This document shows positions 44,950-56,454 of a DNA stretch of 64,000 nucleotides, piece by piece (position 1 is the first letter of the stretch; each line of letters begins with the position of its first letter). The notes under the pieces were generated by a model. The model made no database searches, was not told the origin of the DNA, and saw only the letters and a program-made list of their open reading frames with translations. The DNA comes from Cristatella mucedo. Taxonomy: Eukaryota > Bryozoa > Phylactolaemata > Cristatellidae. The position numbers and the translations under genes were made by a program. The stretch covers positions 3,292,501 through 3,356,500 of the forward strand of contig WPIO01000026.1 in assembly GCA_009760855.2 (NCBI GenBank), written 5' to 3'.

Positions 44950-46560
44950 CAAAGAAACGTAGTTCTCCTGAGTTTCTCCTGAGACACTAAGCCGACGCAA
45001 TAACTATTAGTGTTATTATCGCCGGCGCCGTAACCGAATCTTCAGACCGGCCTAGCCAAGCCAACTATCCCGTTCGTTCGTTAGGCATCGGCGACGGCCG
45101 AGCTCGCGATTCACTGTCCGAGGTCAGCCACGCGCGGTCAGCAACGCGTACCACAGTCCGCGCGTATTCCGGGAGCCGGCGCGACGACGAGCCCGATGCA
45201 GCGCCAGACCGTGTGCGCGTCACTTCGCCGCGCACACGGACGATCAACGCGCTGGCGCAATTCGGCAACGTACCGACTGCAGGCGAGACTGCGGACCGAT
45301 GATTGCCGACAGCCCAGTGCCCGCTTAGGCAAACGCCCCCTCTTCCCCCCCCTACGCGGGCGCGCGCGCGAGCAGCACTGGCTGAGGACGTCGGCAAGCG
45401 ACGACCGCGGCGGCGGCGCTCACCCAGCTCTGGCTCTCTCTTCCTCTCACCCTCTCTAGCTCTCTCTCTCTCTCCCACGCATCCACGCTGCGCCTGCCAT
45501 CGTTTAGACGTCGTCGTCCGTCGCAGCCAGTACGCCCGAGCGAGAGCCGCGGCGGCGCTGGCCGAGCGCCGCCGCGGCGCACCGCCCAAGGTCAGACCGA
45601 CGCGGCGGGACGCAGTGGCGTATGCGTACGCCGAGCCAACGCGGCTCGGTCGGCCCGGCGGACGCGTGCGCGCGCGAACTAGCATCAGTGCCTCCCAAGT
45701 TACCTTTCGCGACGACTTTCCCACTTCCGCTGCGCGCCGCCGAGTCGGAGCGCTCGCTGGTAGTCCGCTTCGAGGAACGAGGCAGCGCGAGCGAGAAGGG
45801 CACGCCGATTGCGACGACGTTCGGTAACGCGTTCCAGGGGAGCCAGTGCCCTGGAGGCGAGCAGTCGGCGGCGACGATAAGCGCCTCTATTTGTCCTGAA
45901 AGTCTTCATATGACGCTTATATTTACATTCTTATATTTTAAGCATATTTTTACGCGGTTTCTATAATGCAGCCAATGTTCGCTAGGTGTGCGCCGTCGCA
46001 TTCCCTAACGAGGCCAGGGGCGTAGCAGTGCGGGCAGCATGGCGGCTGCCCGGCTGCCTAGACGGTCGCTCGACCGCGGCGGATCTCGCGCGATCGTGCG
46101 CGCCGCGGGTACGAGGTTTGGCTGCGCCCGTCATTTCGCTGGTGCGACGACTTACCTCGGAAGCGGAGACGACGGGCAGAGGACGGGCGGCGATCTGATT
46201 GCCAGAGCTCGGCAAGGCCCGCGCGTCTCGGCCGGTGCGGTCTCCTACGAGCGCCGTCGACGCTAGGCGTTGTCTTCGGAGTCACGCTTTCATCGCCGGC
46301 TGTCTCGCGGTATTAGGATGCCAATGCGTGCGCATTCTCGATCTTTCGGCGCCGGCGAGTATTTCGCCTGGCGGACAGTGCTGCGGCGCAGGTTTCGCTG
46401 CGAAACAATGCCAGAGCCGGCCGCAGGCCAGCTCTTTGGTTTGCGGCAATGATGCGGCGAGGAGTGGAGCGTGGAATCTGCTGTTTCTTTCTGTTCGCCT
46501 ACGGCAAGCGTCTAAGGAGCGCTACGTCGCACTCGAAAGGGTCTCGCTACAGGCCATGCG
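44950..46560. promoter_or_regulatory. CpG-rich block (possible CpG island/promoter)
   Basis: Composition changes sharply here: CG dinucleotides become frequent (runs such as cgcgcgcgcgagc near 45360) compared with the CpG-poor sequence to the left. Long open frames on both strands are Arg/Ala-rich and typical of GC-rich noncoding DNA. By position it could be the promoter of the minus-strand NCOA-like gene, but no first exon or core promoter element was identified. Confidence 0.4.
45950..46022. repeat. Dispersed repeat, copy 1
   Basis: Shares about 70 bp with 47564-47640, including the identical words 'gtgcgccgtcgcattcccta' and 'acgaggccagggg', with small indels elsewhere. Family unknown. Confidence 0.75.
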
Positions 46561-46609
46561 AGGCTGCACGAGACTATCCAGATTTCAGCCACGGACTTCC
46601 TCTCGCTCT

Positions 46610-46704
46610 CGCTCCCTCTCTCTTTCTTCTCTCTCTGTCCATCTGTCTGTCTGTCTGTCTCTCACTATGTGTGTCTGTCTCTCTCTCTCACTATCTGTGT
46701 CTCG

Positions 46705-46801
<97 letters not shown>

Positions 46802-46860
46802 GTTGGTCTCTTTCTGTGTGTGACCCCCTCTCTATCTCTCTCGCTCGCTGTCTCTCCCTC
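46610..46860. repeat. (CT)n microsatellite with CTGT flanks
   Basis: CT/CTGT-rich sequence; the nearly pure run is about 46707-46798. Confidence 0.95.
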
Positions 46861-47062
46861 GCGTCTACCCGACTGGCGCCCGCCACATTCATGGCCCTGA
46901 CAAGACCAGGATAAGCAATTGCTGCAATTTCTAAACCCTCTAAATTACTTAAATGTACACTAATTGCATTGTAACGTCATTTGATGTTCGCTGAGAATAT
47001 GTACATTCCTTGGCGATGGACCAGCGATGCCTTCTCGTCTGGTCAACACCTCTGCTCCCGCT

Positions 47063-47262
47063 ATTTAATAATAATAATAATAATAATACACTTGATAAAG
47101 CGCCCTCGGAGAACTTAATCTCTTTCTCTCTCTCTCTCTCTCTCTAGGCGCTTTACATTTGCTGCAAAGGGAAATGCAATTGAACGGTGAGTAAAATCAT
47201 GCTTGATAAACAAACAAAGTGAATAACATGGTTACCCGTGACATGCACAGGGTCAGCATGCA
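47063..47262 (-). repeat. LINE 3' end with an internal CT expansion
   Basis: (AAT)n, then 'cttgataaagcgccctcgga' as usual, but the 'ctctttctag' word has grown into about 26 bp of CT before 'aggcgctttaca'. LINE 3' UTR follows to about 47262. Confidence 0.92.
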
Positions 47263-47563
47263 AATATTTGGTTTCCCTTCCGCCTCCATCGCCATCTGTC
47301 ATTCCTACGCACGGCTGTATGTTAGCGCCACGCACTCGCGTGATTACAAGTTGCGACGCAGCATAATCCGCTGCCGGCTTCACTGCAAAGCACGTCGCTA
47401 GTTGGGCTCTTTCTGATTCGACTCGATTTGTCCGAAGAGGAGCTGTTGGCATTGGTTTATTTTCATTAATTTTCCTATAGTAAATGAATAAGGCTGCAAA
47501 CTTGTTCTGAGCGGCGCCGCATTTTAATTTTTTATAAAAAAAAATGTGCTACATTGTAAGCAT

Positions 47564-47640
47564 ATTTATACGAGTTTTCTACCACGCAGCCGATGTTCGC
47601 TGCTAGGCGTGCGCCGTCGCATTCCCTAACGAGGCCAGGG
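47564..47640. repeat. Dispersed repeat, copy 2
   Basis: Second copy of the repeat at 45950-46022, about 1.6 kb away in the same orientation. Confidence 0.75.
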
Positions 47641-47644
47641 GCCA

Positions 47645-48500
47645 TGACATTAAAATACTTTTGCGGTACTCGTAGCATTACTGCGATGTTAGAGCTGTTT
47701 CATGTCATAAATATCAGAGGAGATAATTTACTGATTTGCATACGCAGCTACAACATTCACCGTCGTGATTGAACTTTGAACTGTGCATTGAACTACGCAA
47801 TACTGGTGAGGATTATTATTTAATCACATACGTCAACGTGTGGAGATCATCTTTCTGTCGAACGAGTTCAAATTAAGAGGGTGACCGCGATAGTCAGTCT
47901 TAGCGACGATCTGTCGGTCGGCGAGTCATTACGACTTACCTTTTGCGAAGTTGTATGCTTATATGCATGGTCTTCAATTTTCGAATTGAACTTCCCCGCT
48001 ATCATTCGCGGGTAGCCGCTTTTCTCGCGATTTTCCGCAGTAGACCGCTCCTCCGTATAGGCGTACCTGGAGACGAACTGCTGGCCGAGGTCACCAGGCC
48101 CGCCGTTCTCTCCGGGTCAATTTAATTGATTTCCTCCGCGATTTGTCATGGGTGCACGCTAGTAGGAATTATAGTGATATCTGTAGTGCGCCCCAAGAAA
48201 ACTACATCAGCTCCTAAGAAGGTCGCAGGTGCAGAGCGAAGCCTTGGCATAGACACCATTTTACTTCAGGATTGGATTGACACTGTCAAAATATGCAGCG
48301 TGCCACATCTACAACGTTTGTTCTCCTACATCGCTTCACCCAACCAAGGCTTATGCATAGCTTCTCTAAACGGTCTGGAGGTGAGAGTTCTGGATCACGA
48401 CTGAGCACCTGGGAATCACTACATTTTGTGGGATCAGGATTGAAGGGGGTCGAGAGCGAAAGATCGCAGGCAAGTCACGATCCAGGTCGATTTTTTGCTC
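47645..48500. other. Unassigned; one plus-strand open segment
   Basis: A plus-strand frame from about 48126 to 48380 includes VRPKKTTSAPKKVAGAERSL and meets a good donor-like GGAG|GTGAGA at 48381. No family was recognised, and coding status is doubtful. Confidence 0.25.
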
Positions 48501-50147
48501 TGCTAGCGCGTGCGTACGTTGTCAAAGTATAATGCACGGTCGGATTCTAGACCATTTATTTGCGACCGTAGGAGCAGGAAGTAGTGGTCCGATCAGGCTG
48601 ACGGCTCGCTGAGAAGAGAGCATCCGCTTAGCGAAAGCTACGGAGAGAAGTGTCCTTTGCTTGCCGCGACAAGACGGATGCGAGGTTGGGCGTGTCTGAC
48701 CTCTACTGGGCTGACCTCGCAGGTGTGCAAGTTGGGATGGCCAGCCACGAGTACAACCATTGCCGCGGCATAAAAAAGGCTGCGGTAGACAGGCAATTAA
48801 ATAACACGATGCAAGCCAATTCAAAGTTCAGGATTTGCGCCGGTTGGTTGCTCAGCAGCGCCCTGGCGGATAGGCAGCCTCCCAAAAGCTTGCGGGTGCG
48901 ATTCTGTAAACGACGCAGGGGACTTGAGAGCAGCAAAAAACATGCGCCGGCTCCTCGAGCGGCGAGGCCAGTCGGTCGCGAGGAGCTCGTATGACGCGCG
49001 CATGCGATGGTGCGCCGCGGCGTCGCGGTTAGTACGGACGTCGAAGATGTCGCATCTCATTCGCAGGCAGCCGTCAGCGGTTGTCGTGGCAGCAGTGCAG
49101 CCGATCTGCCGTCGACTTATGAACACCAGGAGCGAAAAGGCGGGTAGCTAGCTGCCGGGCAGAGATTGACGGTGGCTTGAACGAGCGGTCGGTCAGCTGG
49201 TCGTGACGTCGGCAGGCGCCGATGCAGAATCCATTACGAGCGGCCGCACAGGGCCAATAAAGTGGAAAAATGAGACAGGTAATGCAATGCATCTCCGTCT
49301 GTCACTCTACAAAGCCCAGGTGTTACGCATGAGAGTTTTTCTGCAGCGCACTTGGAGCCTAAGCAAGTTTCGGTGCGCTTACGGGCAGAAATGAACGCAC
49401 GAAGAGTACATCGGAGGACCGGGTTGACGGTCAGCTCGTGGCGGTGTCTCTGTAGCGGCAGGTCAATGCCGCTCGCTCGGGCAGAGACATCCCATTCCTT
49501 GAGTGCTTCCCTCGGCGAAACGGTAACAGCAACTGCGGTCCAGCCGACCAATTCGTTGCCGCCCCATAAAAGTCGACGACTCACGCAGGGGCAAAACTCA
49601 CCTGGGGCAAAACGCCAAAGGGGGGAGACTGACACGGAGCTGCAGCAGATTCGTGCCTCTGCCGCCCGGAGTCCACGATCCCTGGCGACGTGCGTAAGTG
49701 ACGCGGCAGTTATGTTGCGGCTGTACTCCAGAGCTGGCGGCAGCTTCAGGGTTCACCGCTGGTTTACGCCCGCGTTCGTTCGTTGTGAGAGTTTAACGCG
49801 CGGTCGGGTTGTCGACCGCGCATTTGCAGCCGTAGGAAAAGAGAGACGTGGTCCAACCAGGCTGACGGCAGGCAGAAAGCAGAGCTTAGTTGGGTAACCT
49901 AGCCGTCCGCCATCGCCGCACGGCCGCCGATAGTCAAATCTGAGGCTTAACTACTTGCCGCTTTAATACATGGTTTCCTCTCAGATTTCAAAGGCCGCAG
50001 CAGGGTCCGGTTGCAGCTGCTTCCGACTCAGAACGTGCAGGATTACGCGTAGTTAGACTAGTAAGCCGGTATTCTAGTAATCGAACTGGCCCAAACGCGA
50101 AACGCGTATCGGGTCGTTCAGAATGGCGTGAAGTTGAATATTTATAG

Positions 50148-50195
50148 AGTAACTCGACGCTCCCTCGCACGCGCGCGAGGGAGCGTCGAGTTACT
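50148..50195. repeat. Perfect palindrome: 21-bp arms, 6-bp loop
   Basis: Left arm 50148-50168 begins agtaactcgacgctc. The loop is acgcgc (50169-50174). The right arm 50175-50195 is its exact reverse complement, ending gcgtcgagttact. Confidence 0.95.
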
Positions 50196-50898
50196 GCAGA
50201 TGCCACGACTCCGAGCCGCTACCGTGCAGCAACGGCGCTTTGCCATTTTGAAGTCGGAAGCGAGGGGCGCGCGTCCGTCCGACGAAGGCGGATCCCGATT
50301 GGACGCGGCAAAAGGGCGTAGCCGGCGAGTGGTGGAGTCGCGAGAACGAGCGGCGGAGAAGCTCGGCTGCTTCGATCGCGCTTCGATCTGCTTCGATTGT
50401 TCTGCACCGATGGCGACGGCGGCGGCGAGACTTCCTGCCGCAGCCACGGTGGACCTTAGCCCGGCGCCGCTACCGTTGGCAGAGCGGAGCTGCGGCGCCC
50501 GGGCCGGCCTGGCAGAGCTTAATCCCGGCCTTAATTAAGGCCCAATACTGAAGCCAGGATGTCAACCCCATCGGGTTTAAGCCTTGACTTTGATGGGCAT
50601 TGCGCGAGGTCGAGGCCTTTTCCTCAAAATTCTTGTCTTAAATGCTATTTATCCCCAGTACAAAGTTGTTTTAACTCACATGGTTCACCTGACAGCTGGT
50701 TTCGACTTGCGAAAGATTTTGAGAGGTCCACGCCAAAGGCGCAGCGCTGGGGAGGTCTCAGTGCATTACAAAAGACCTGGGCGCCGGTCTCGACAGCCCT
50801 AAGCGGCTCGCTGAAGGCACGCCGCTCAGCAGGCCACTTCAGACAAGCCCACAAATTAAATTAGAAAGTTTACAAATAATATTGATAATAATAACATA

Positions 50899-51055
50899 CT
50901 AGCTGACTTAACAGCCTCATTCGTATAGTGACAGAAGAGCCTTTACGGCTATCACCACCGTTTGCAGCGGTGATAAAGGATCGCTCACCACAGGATTGGA
51001 ACGCACGACCTCGGGACCAAGGTCGTAAAAAGCAACTGCCTTACCCAGTGAGGGA
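50899..51055 (-). repeat. SINE family A copy
   Basis: 'agctgacttaacagcctcat', 'gaagagcctttacggctatc', 'ccacaggattggaacgcacg' and 'ctgccttacccagtgaggga'. The B box has a G substitution. An AAT-rich tail lies on its left. Confidence 0.9.
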
Positions 51056-51057
51056 TC

Positions 51058-51125
51058 GCGGCATACATTCGATATAGTGCCCTCAGAGAACTCAGTCTCT
51101 TTCTACGCATTTGCTGCAAAGCAAA
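51058..51125 (-). repeat. LINE 3' end stub next to the SINE
   Basis: 'gatatagtgccctcagagaa' and 'ctcagtctctttctacgcat' follow directly after the SINE head; the stub is about 70 bp. Confidence 0.75.
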
Positions 51126-52204
51126 GAAAGTACGGTCGAATGAAATACGATCGTCTCCTTAAAAATGATTGTCCGCTCTGGAAACGCTGAGCTGAACGTT
51201 CGCGCCGCCGAAGGCGCTCGCCGCCTAGCAGCCTGTCTAATCTCATCTAAAAAAAAGCGGTTGCCACATCTGCAGCAGCAATCTGATTGCACGCTCTTAA
51301 GGCTTACTACCTGATAGGCATCTGCTGGCAGTTTAAGCCTACTGGCCCCCGACCAGGGCGTCACCGCCGCAGGGTGGTCGATGTGGAGGCCAAAGGCTCA
51401 AGTAAACACTTGGCCCCTCTGCGGACCCGTGCAAGCCAAAGCGACTGAACGCTACCATCCGTAGTCATCATGCTGAGGTCCAGTAGCTAGCGAGCTAATT
51501 TTAAATGTTTTTAATTTCTCCTGCAAATGCTAATAACCGAGGAGTCTAGATGGCTGCGGCCGCTCGCTCCCTGCGCACGTCACCTCTAACTACGTCATGC
51601 CCGTTGGCATTGTGCGTGTAACCACTTGACATCTGATTATGCTTCCTGTGCAGCATGCATATAAAGTGCCTAGAAAAACCCTAATTTTATTATTATTGTA
51701 ACTACATAGGACCGATTTGAAGCGCAGGAAAACAAAAGCTTAAAGGAAGCCGCTGTTTTAGCATTCATTGTGTGTTTGGTAGCGCTATACCGCCCCCGGA
51801 AAGACAGACCATAAGCAGCTCATCAGAGGTGCCTCGCCCAGCAGGACTCAGTAGTGGATCGACTACAAAAGTGATTTACCTTTAAAACAAAAATGGGTAA
51901 GCTCTTCCGGAAGCGAACTCTCTATTCAGCGTGCCGAAAATGCGAGCGCCGAGCGCGGCAAGGTCCTCTAGCAGCTTTAAAAAGAGGTCGCAGTCATGTT
52001 CCATTTGGGAGCGTCCTGATCTCCACACAGACGAAGCCCCTCTCGAAAGCGACTTGAACGTCGTTAAAAAAGAGCCCGACACCTCCGTTTTGGAGAACTT
52101 TAAGCTGGGCCCGCCGCAAGGCCTCCCTGCGCGACAGGCTTTCGCTGCCCCGTTCAAGCGAACCGGCGGCCTTTCCCCCGTAAAAGGCACCTCATAAAAA
52201 TCAT

Positions 52205-52285
52205 TAGATAATAATATTAATATAATACATTTTTAAAGCGCAACTTAATCTCCTGCCGGGCAATTTACGTACGCCGTAAAGCAGG
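52205..52285 (-). repeat. Decayed LINE 3' end
   Basis: 'ataataatattaatataata' then 'catttttaaagcgcaactta' and 'atctcctgccgggcaattta', a heavily diverged tail. Confidence 0.6.
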
Positions 52286-52478
52286 CGAAACCAGGTTTGG
52301 AGCGTAGGGGTGGCCTGAAGGTTTTGGATGGAGCCCCCTGTAAAGTGGGGCCCTCGGGCCACCCCCCAGCGCACGCGGCAAGCGAAAATTGGTCGAATTG
52401 ACGTCGAAACGGCCAGTCAAATAGGCCATGGCCTCTGGTCGCCCGACCGGGTGTCAGACTCGGCCCCTCGCCTACCAG

Positions 52479-52516
52479 GCCAAGGGTGGCAGGTGCAATC
52501 CCTGCCACCCCTTGGC
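52479..52516. repeat. Hairpin-forming inverted repeat
   Basis: Left arm gccaagggtggcagg (52479-52493), loop tgcaatc, right arm 52501-52516 complementary with one extra C. A tRNA-like B box is embedded ('ggtgcaatccc'), so it may be a SINE remnant. Confidence 0.75.
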
Positions 52517-53400
52517 TTTGCCTCTGCTGTAAAGGAAGTGGGAGAGCCTCTCGAGGCAGCCGAGCCGAAGGCGTACTGCTTCACAGAAAGGATCGCTTCG
52601 CCCCTCTTAAGCGCTACTAATTCCTAGTCTGATAGAGCCTGAATCTCCAGGCCCCAGTGCAAGCCGTCGTCCGGAAGACTCTGTATATCCGCGCAATCTA
52701 AAGAATTGCGCGAGCACCTGAGCTCGAAGAGCCCTGAAGCTTTCGCCGCGGAGGCGCGCTGTTCGGCGTGCCTCTGCGCGGACCTGGCTTGCAAAAGGAA
52801 TACCTCTTTAGCATGTCCAAAGCACGATGGCTTCTTTAAAAATAATGGATTGCCCCCTCCGGAAGCCACCCCGAACTTCTCGCCGTCCTCTAGCTACGGT
52901 GAATCGCAGAGACGAAGCGTATTCCAAATGGTTATTGGCCTGCATTATCGGTGAGCGTCGGCAAATGTTTGAGCCTACGGGTCGGTCATCCGTATTGGAC
53001 TGCGCAAACGAATGCAAGTTACACTATTGCTTGTTCGGCATGGGATCGACATGTAATCGTGCACCCGTCGGTCGAGCGGCGACCTTCTTTGCAGATCAAA
53101 CGCAAAAAATGGCAGATCGCTCTCAGCGAAGCGGCACGACTTTGGGCCCGAACGGCGCAGCACGGCGAGCCTTCTGCAATCGCGGTTCCAGTCACAGTAG
53201 GTTCCTGCCGCCGAGTTTTCGGGCGGGGGCGGCTAAAGATTCCACGGACCTCTTTCGTCTAGCCCCGCCCCGCCCCGCCCCGAGGTCGCGAACTAAAGCA
53301 AGCAGGGATGGCGTGCGGCCGTGGTAATATCCTTGGCGGCCGCCTCGTTAGAATTCTTATCAGGCAGTCGCCTGCGTTTAGCAGCCAGCATCCAACGTAG

Positions 53401-54170
53401 CTGACTTAAAATAGTAAGCTTTACAGTGATTCATTGAGCAGACGATTATAGCCACCGGAAGAGGCTCCCGAGTTTCAGGAGGCGCGGGCCAAAGGGGGCA
53501 CTCTCAGCGTAGGAGGCAGCCTGGCCTGTCAGCCTGACTCTCAGAGGGGGGAGGGAGGGAGGGAGGAGTCATCAGCTCCCTCTTCCTACGCTCTCGGTTG
53601 CGCACGCACTTACCGGCTTACGATTCGAGCGGAAATCTAAAAGTGCTTAACGGGGGACCACCGACCGTCCTATCGCCGGCTAGAAAAAATTGCGCCTCGT
53701 ACTTGCGACCAATATTTAAAGCGAGCCAATTAAGCTCAGGCAACGCAGCTGAACACATATTCCCGGGAAATCGATATCGGAGAAAAGCGATTTGCCGCGG
53801 CAGCTACGTCGCTAAAGGTTAAATAGTAGCTTAGGCGCGTCTCCCGAGCACGAAAAGCGAGCACAGCACACTCGGCATATCGACCCTGTCGGCGAATCGC
53901 GCCGGAAATCCAATCGGCAGAGCTATTTGGCGAAAGTTTCCAGGGCAGAACCGACGCAGGAGCCGCGCTCACTGTCGTGAGGGGTGCTAAATGTATCTGC
54001 GTCTCGCACAGATACATTCTCCTTGTCCATCGGCCTATAGTAGAATCCTCGTCTGCCGAGTGCTTGGCTAATCGTCGCTTACTCAGAGCAGCTCCTCCCC
54101 CGTCCCGGCGTTGGCATTACGCAGTAGCTCAGCCTCCGGCGTCCATATTTCGGAGCTATGGTGAAGAGGT
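53401..54170. other. Unassigned sequence
   Basis: No supported gene. A GGGA tract lies near 53547-53570. Confidence 0.4.
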
Positions 54171-54174
54171 AATA

Positions 54175-54640
54175 ATGAAAATAATAATAATAATAATAAT
54201 AATGTACTTGATAAAGCGCCCTCAGAGAACTCAATCTCTTTCTAGGCGCTTTACATTTGCTGCAAAGGGAAATGCAATTGAATGGTGAGTAATATCATGT
54301 TTGATAAACAAACAACATAAATAACATGGTTAGGGGTGGCATGCACAGGGTCAGCATGCAAATGTGGTTAGTGGCAGCATGCACAGTGTCAGCGCGCATA
54401 AGCACATCAAGGACGAATCACAGGGACCCACTAAATGCTGTCCTAAATAGGTGTGTTTTTAAGTTCTTTTTAAACGTGGTCAAGTCAGGGGTTGTTGTGA
54501 CGCAGGTCGGGAGGGAGTTCCAGGCTTTGGGAGCATATGAACTAAATGCACGGTCTCCAAAGGATTTGAGGTTTGTACGAGGTATTTCTAGACTGTTGGA
54601 CTCCGAAAAGCGGGTGGTACGATGCTTGGCCTGGTAAACA
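54175..54640 (-). repeat. LINE 3' UTR copy with (AAT)n tail
   Basis: (AAT)n at 54180-54203, the tail 'cttgataaagcgccctcaga', then about 400 bp of 3' UTR with 'gcatgcacagggtcagcatg', 'gttccaggctttgggagcat' and 'tgaactaaatgcacggtctc'. It is a good reference for the untranslated 3' region. Confidence 0.92.
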
Positions 54641-55052
54641 TGAAGAAATACGTCGCAGAGCTTCTAAAACTAGATATAGATTTGGTTATGTCGTTTTTGA
54701 CGCAGTTGTGGCTTTCGACGACCTCAAGTCAGCTACTGCAGACGGGGGTCAGTCCAACTCAACCCTGCTGTATGCTAACCCGAAGTACGCGAACTTGTTC
54801 CTGGAACAGAGCGTTATCTTGCCCACAATGATCTTCTGACGCACATACCTGTATGCATAGTTTTTATGGGGGGAGGGTAAGCATTTCAACGGATTTGGCT
54901 TCCTAGAAGCCGATGGAGTGGGAGATGAGTTGGGTCCAGACAGCGGCGGAGCCAGGGGGTGGCCCCCCCTGCCCTCATGGACAGAGGGACGTACCTATAA
55001 CCCGGGGCAAATTTTACCCGGCCCAAGGGGCAGGAGTAGTGCAAAGATGCGA

Positions 55053-55096
55053 ATGGAGCGAGTCGAAAAGATTTTTTATTGTTTTTTCATAAACTG
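55053..55096. repeat. 44-bp exact direct repeat, copy 1
   Basis: Begins atggagcgagtcgaaaagat and ends ttcataaactg, identical to 56204-56247. Confidence 0.95.
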
Positions 55097-56203
55097 TTTT
55101 GTGTGGTACTTACGCCATAATGTCTGACGGAGCCTGGAGCTAGCTCGCTTGCCAGCCCTGAAACCCAAAAACTCTAGCTCCGCCCCCTCCGGGTCGAGGA
55201 CGGCACTCCGTGTCCGCACTTACACATGCGGGCATAATACACCAAGCACACATGGTCTTCTTCGATCCAGTTTCCAAACAGCGATGTATTTTATAGATAC
55301 AGAGTTAACAAGAAATTTTTTAAGGGTGCAGTTATGCGACGGTGTCACGAGGAAATTCTGCGAAGGATGGCTATGACCCGTCTTTAGGAAGCTATGGCAA
55401 TCGAGTCTTCTTCCCACGCACAACGCACTAGCGCGCCTCTTATGCGTGCTTGTGCATTCGGCCGATCTTGTCAACAGAACATCCAGAATTTTCATTTAGA
55501 AATATAAGCACGTACCTATTATTTACCGCAAGGCAAACTCCGTAGCGATTTATGGAATGTAACATTACAGTTTACATCTTCAGCTCAGAGAAGAAGAAGA
55601 GAGCACGAACTCTCGATAAAGCAGAAACCCACCCTGCGTTCTTTGGCGCATTCTAGAAACGACCCGCTGACGAAACTGTCCCTGCTTTGAACAAGAACAA
55701 AACCCTCGGAAGACCGGCCATGTCTCCACGGCCGCTGCCGCTGGTATTGGAGACTTCCGCAACCAATCGAATTCTAAAAATTTATTTGCTCACAATATTA
55801 TCCGACTCAGTATGAAATGGCTAAGCATGATCATTTACTGAGTTAGTGAATTCGCTCAGCAGCTATCAACTGTCAGCAACTGGTGGATGTAAGCACGATC
55901 TCTTGGAAGCAAGATAAATCGCTCCACAACCATTAGACTTTTAAGGCACACATACCTAGTACCTTCAGAAATGAAAGAAATCACCCGCGATTTATTACCG
56001 TATTAGGCCGAGCCGCGCACTTTGACGATCGCCTGTGCTAAAAGCTATCTGAATTAGTTCAAGTTCATAGGGTCCCGAAATGCTCGAAGCGCGTTAAGAT
56101 AAAAGATTCTCATCTATTGATGCTGTAAATAAAAGTAACTATATCTTCGCCTGTAGTAGGACGCTGTTATTACAGCACTGAATGGCTAGTTAAATACTGT
56201 AGC

Positions 56204-56247
56204 ATGGAGCGAGTCGAAAAGATTTTTTATTGTTTTTTCATAAACTG
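56204..56247. repeat. 44-bp exact direct repeat, copy 2
   Basis: Second copy, 1,151 bp from the first, same strand. The sequence beyond the 44 bp differs on both sides. Confidence 0.95.
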
Positions 56248-56454
56248 AGAGGAAGCATATCGGCAGTGGTGTTTCACAGGACAGGCCCGCAGTGGAGCGG
56301 AATGTTATCGAGAGGAGCAAAATCCGGAGATAAGCAGCAGGCACTTCCCTGTGATTTCCCTGCGATCCCACGAGTTCCCAGAGTTCCATTTCCCTGCGAT
56401 CCCAAACAACTCTGTCATCAATACATTTGCATTGCAAATAGGTAGAAGAGACCG

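Larger units (their letters stand above)
48540..53400. other. GC/CpG-rich unassigned block
   Basis: A second CpG-rich stretch, broken by a SINE and LINE stubs at 50.9-51.15 kb and 52.2 kb. Many short open frames occur on both strands with no recognisable domains. It holds two strong inverted repeats (50148-50195 and 52479-52516). Confidence 0.45.

Noticed and set aside
45065-45827. Long Arg/Ala-rich open frames on both strands
   Set aside because: Expected in GC-rich DNA, where stop codons are rare; no protein family match.
55053-56247. LTR retrotransposon bounded by the 44-bp repeat
   Set aside because: 44 bp is too short for LTRs, and the 1.1 kb between shows no gag, protease, RT or primer-binding site.
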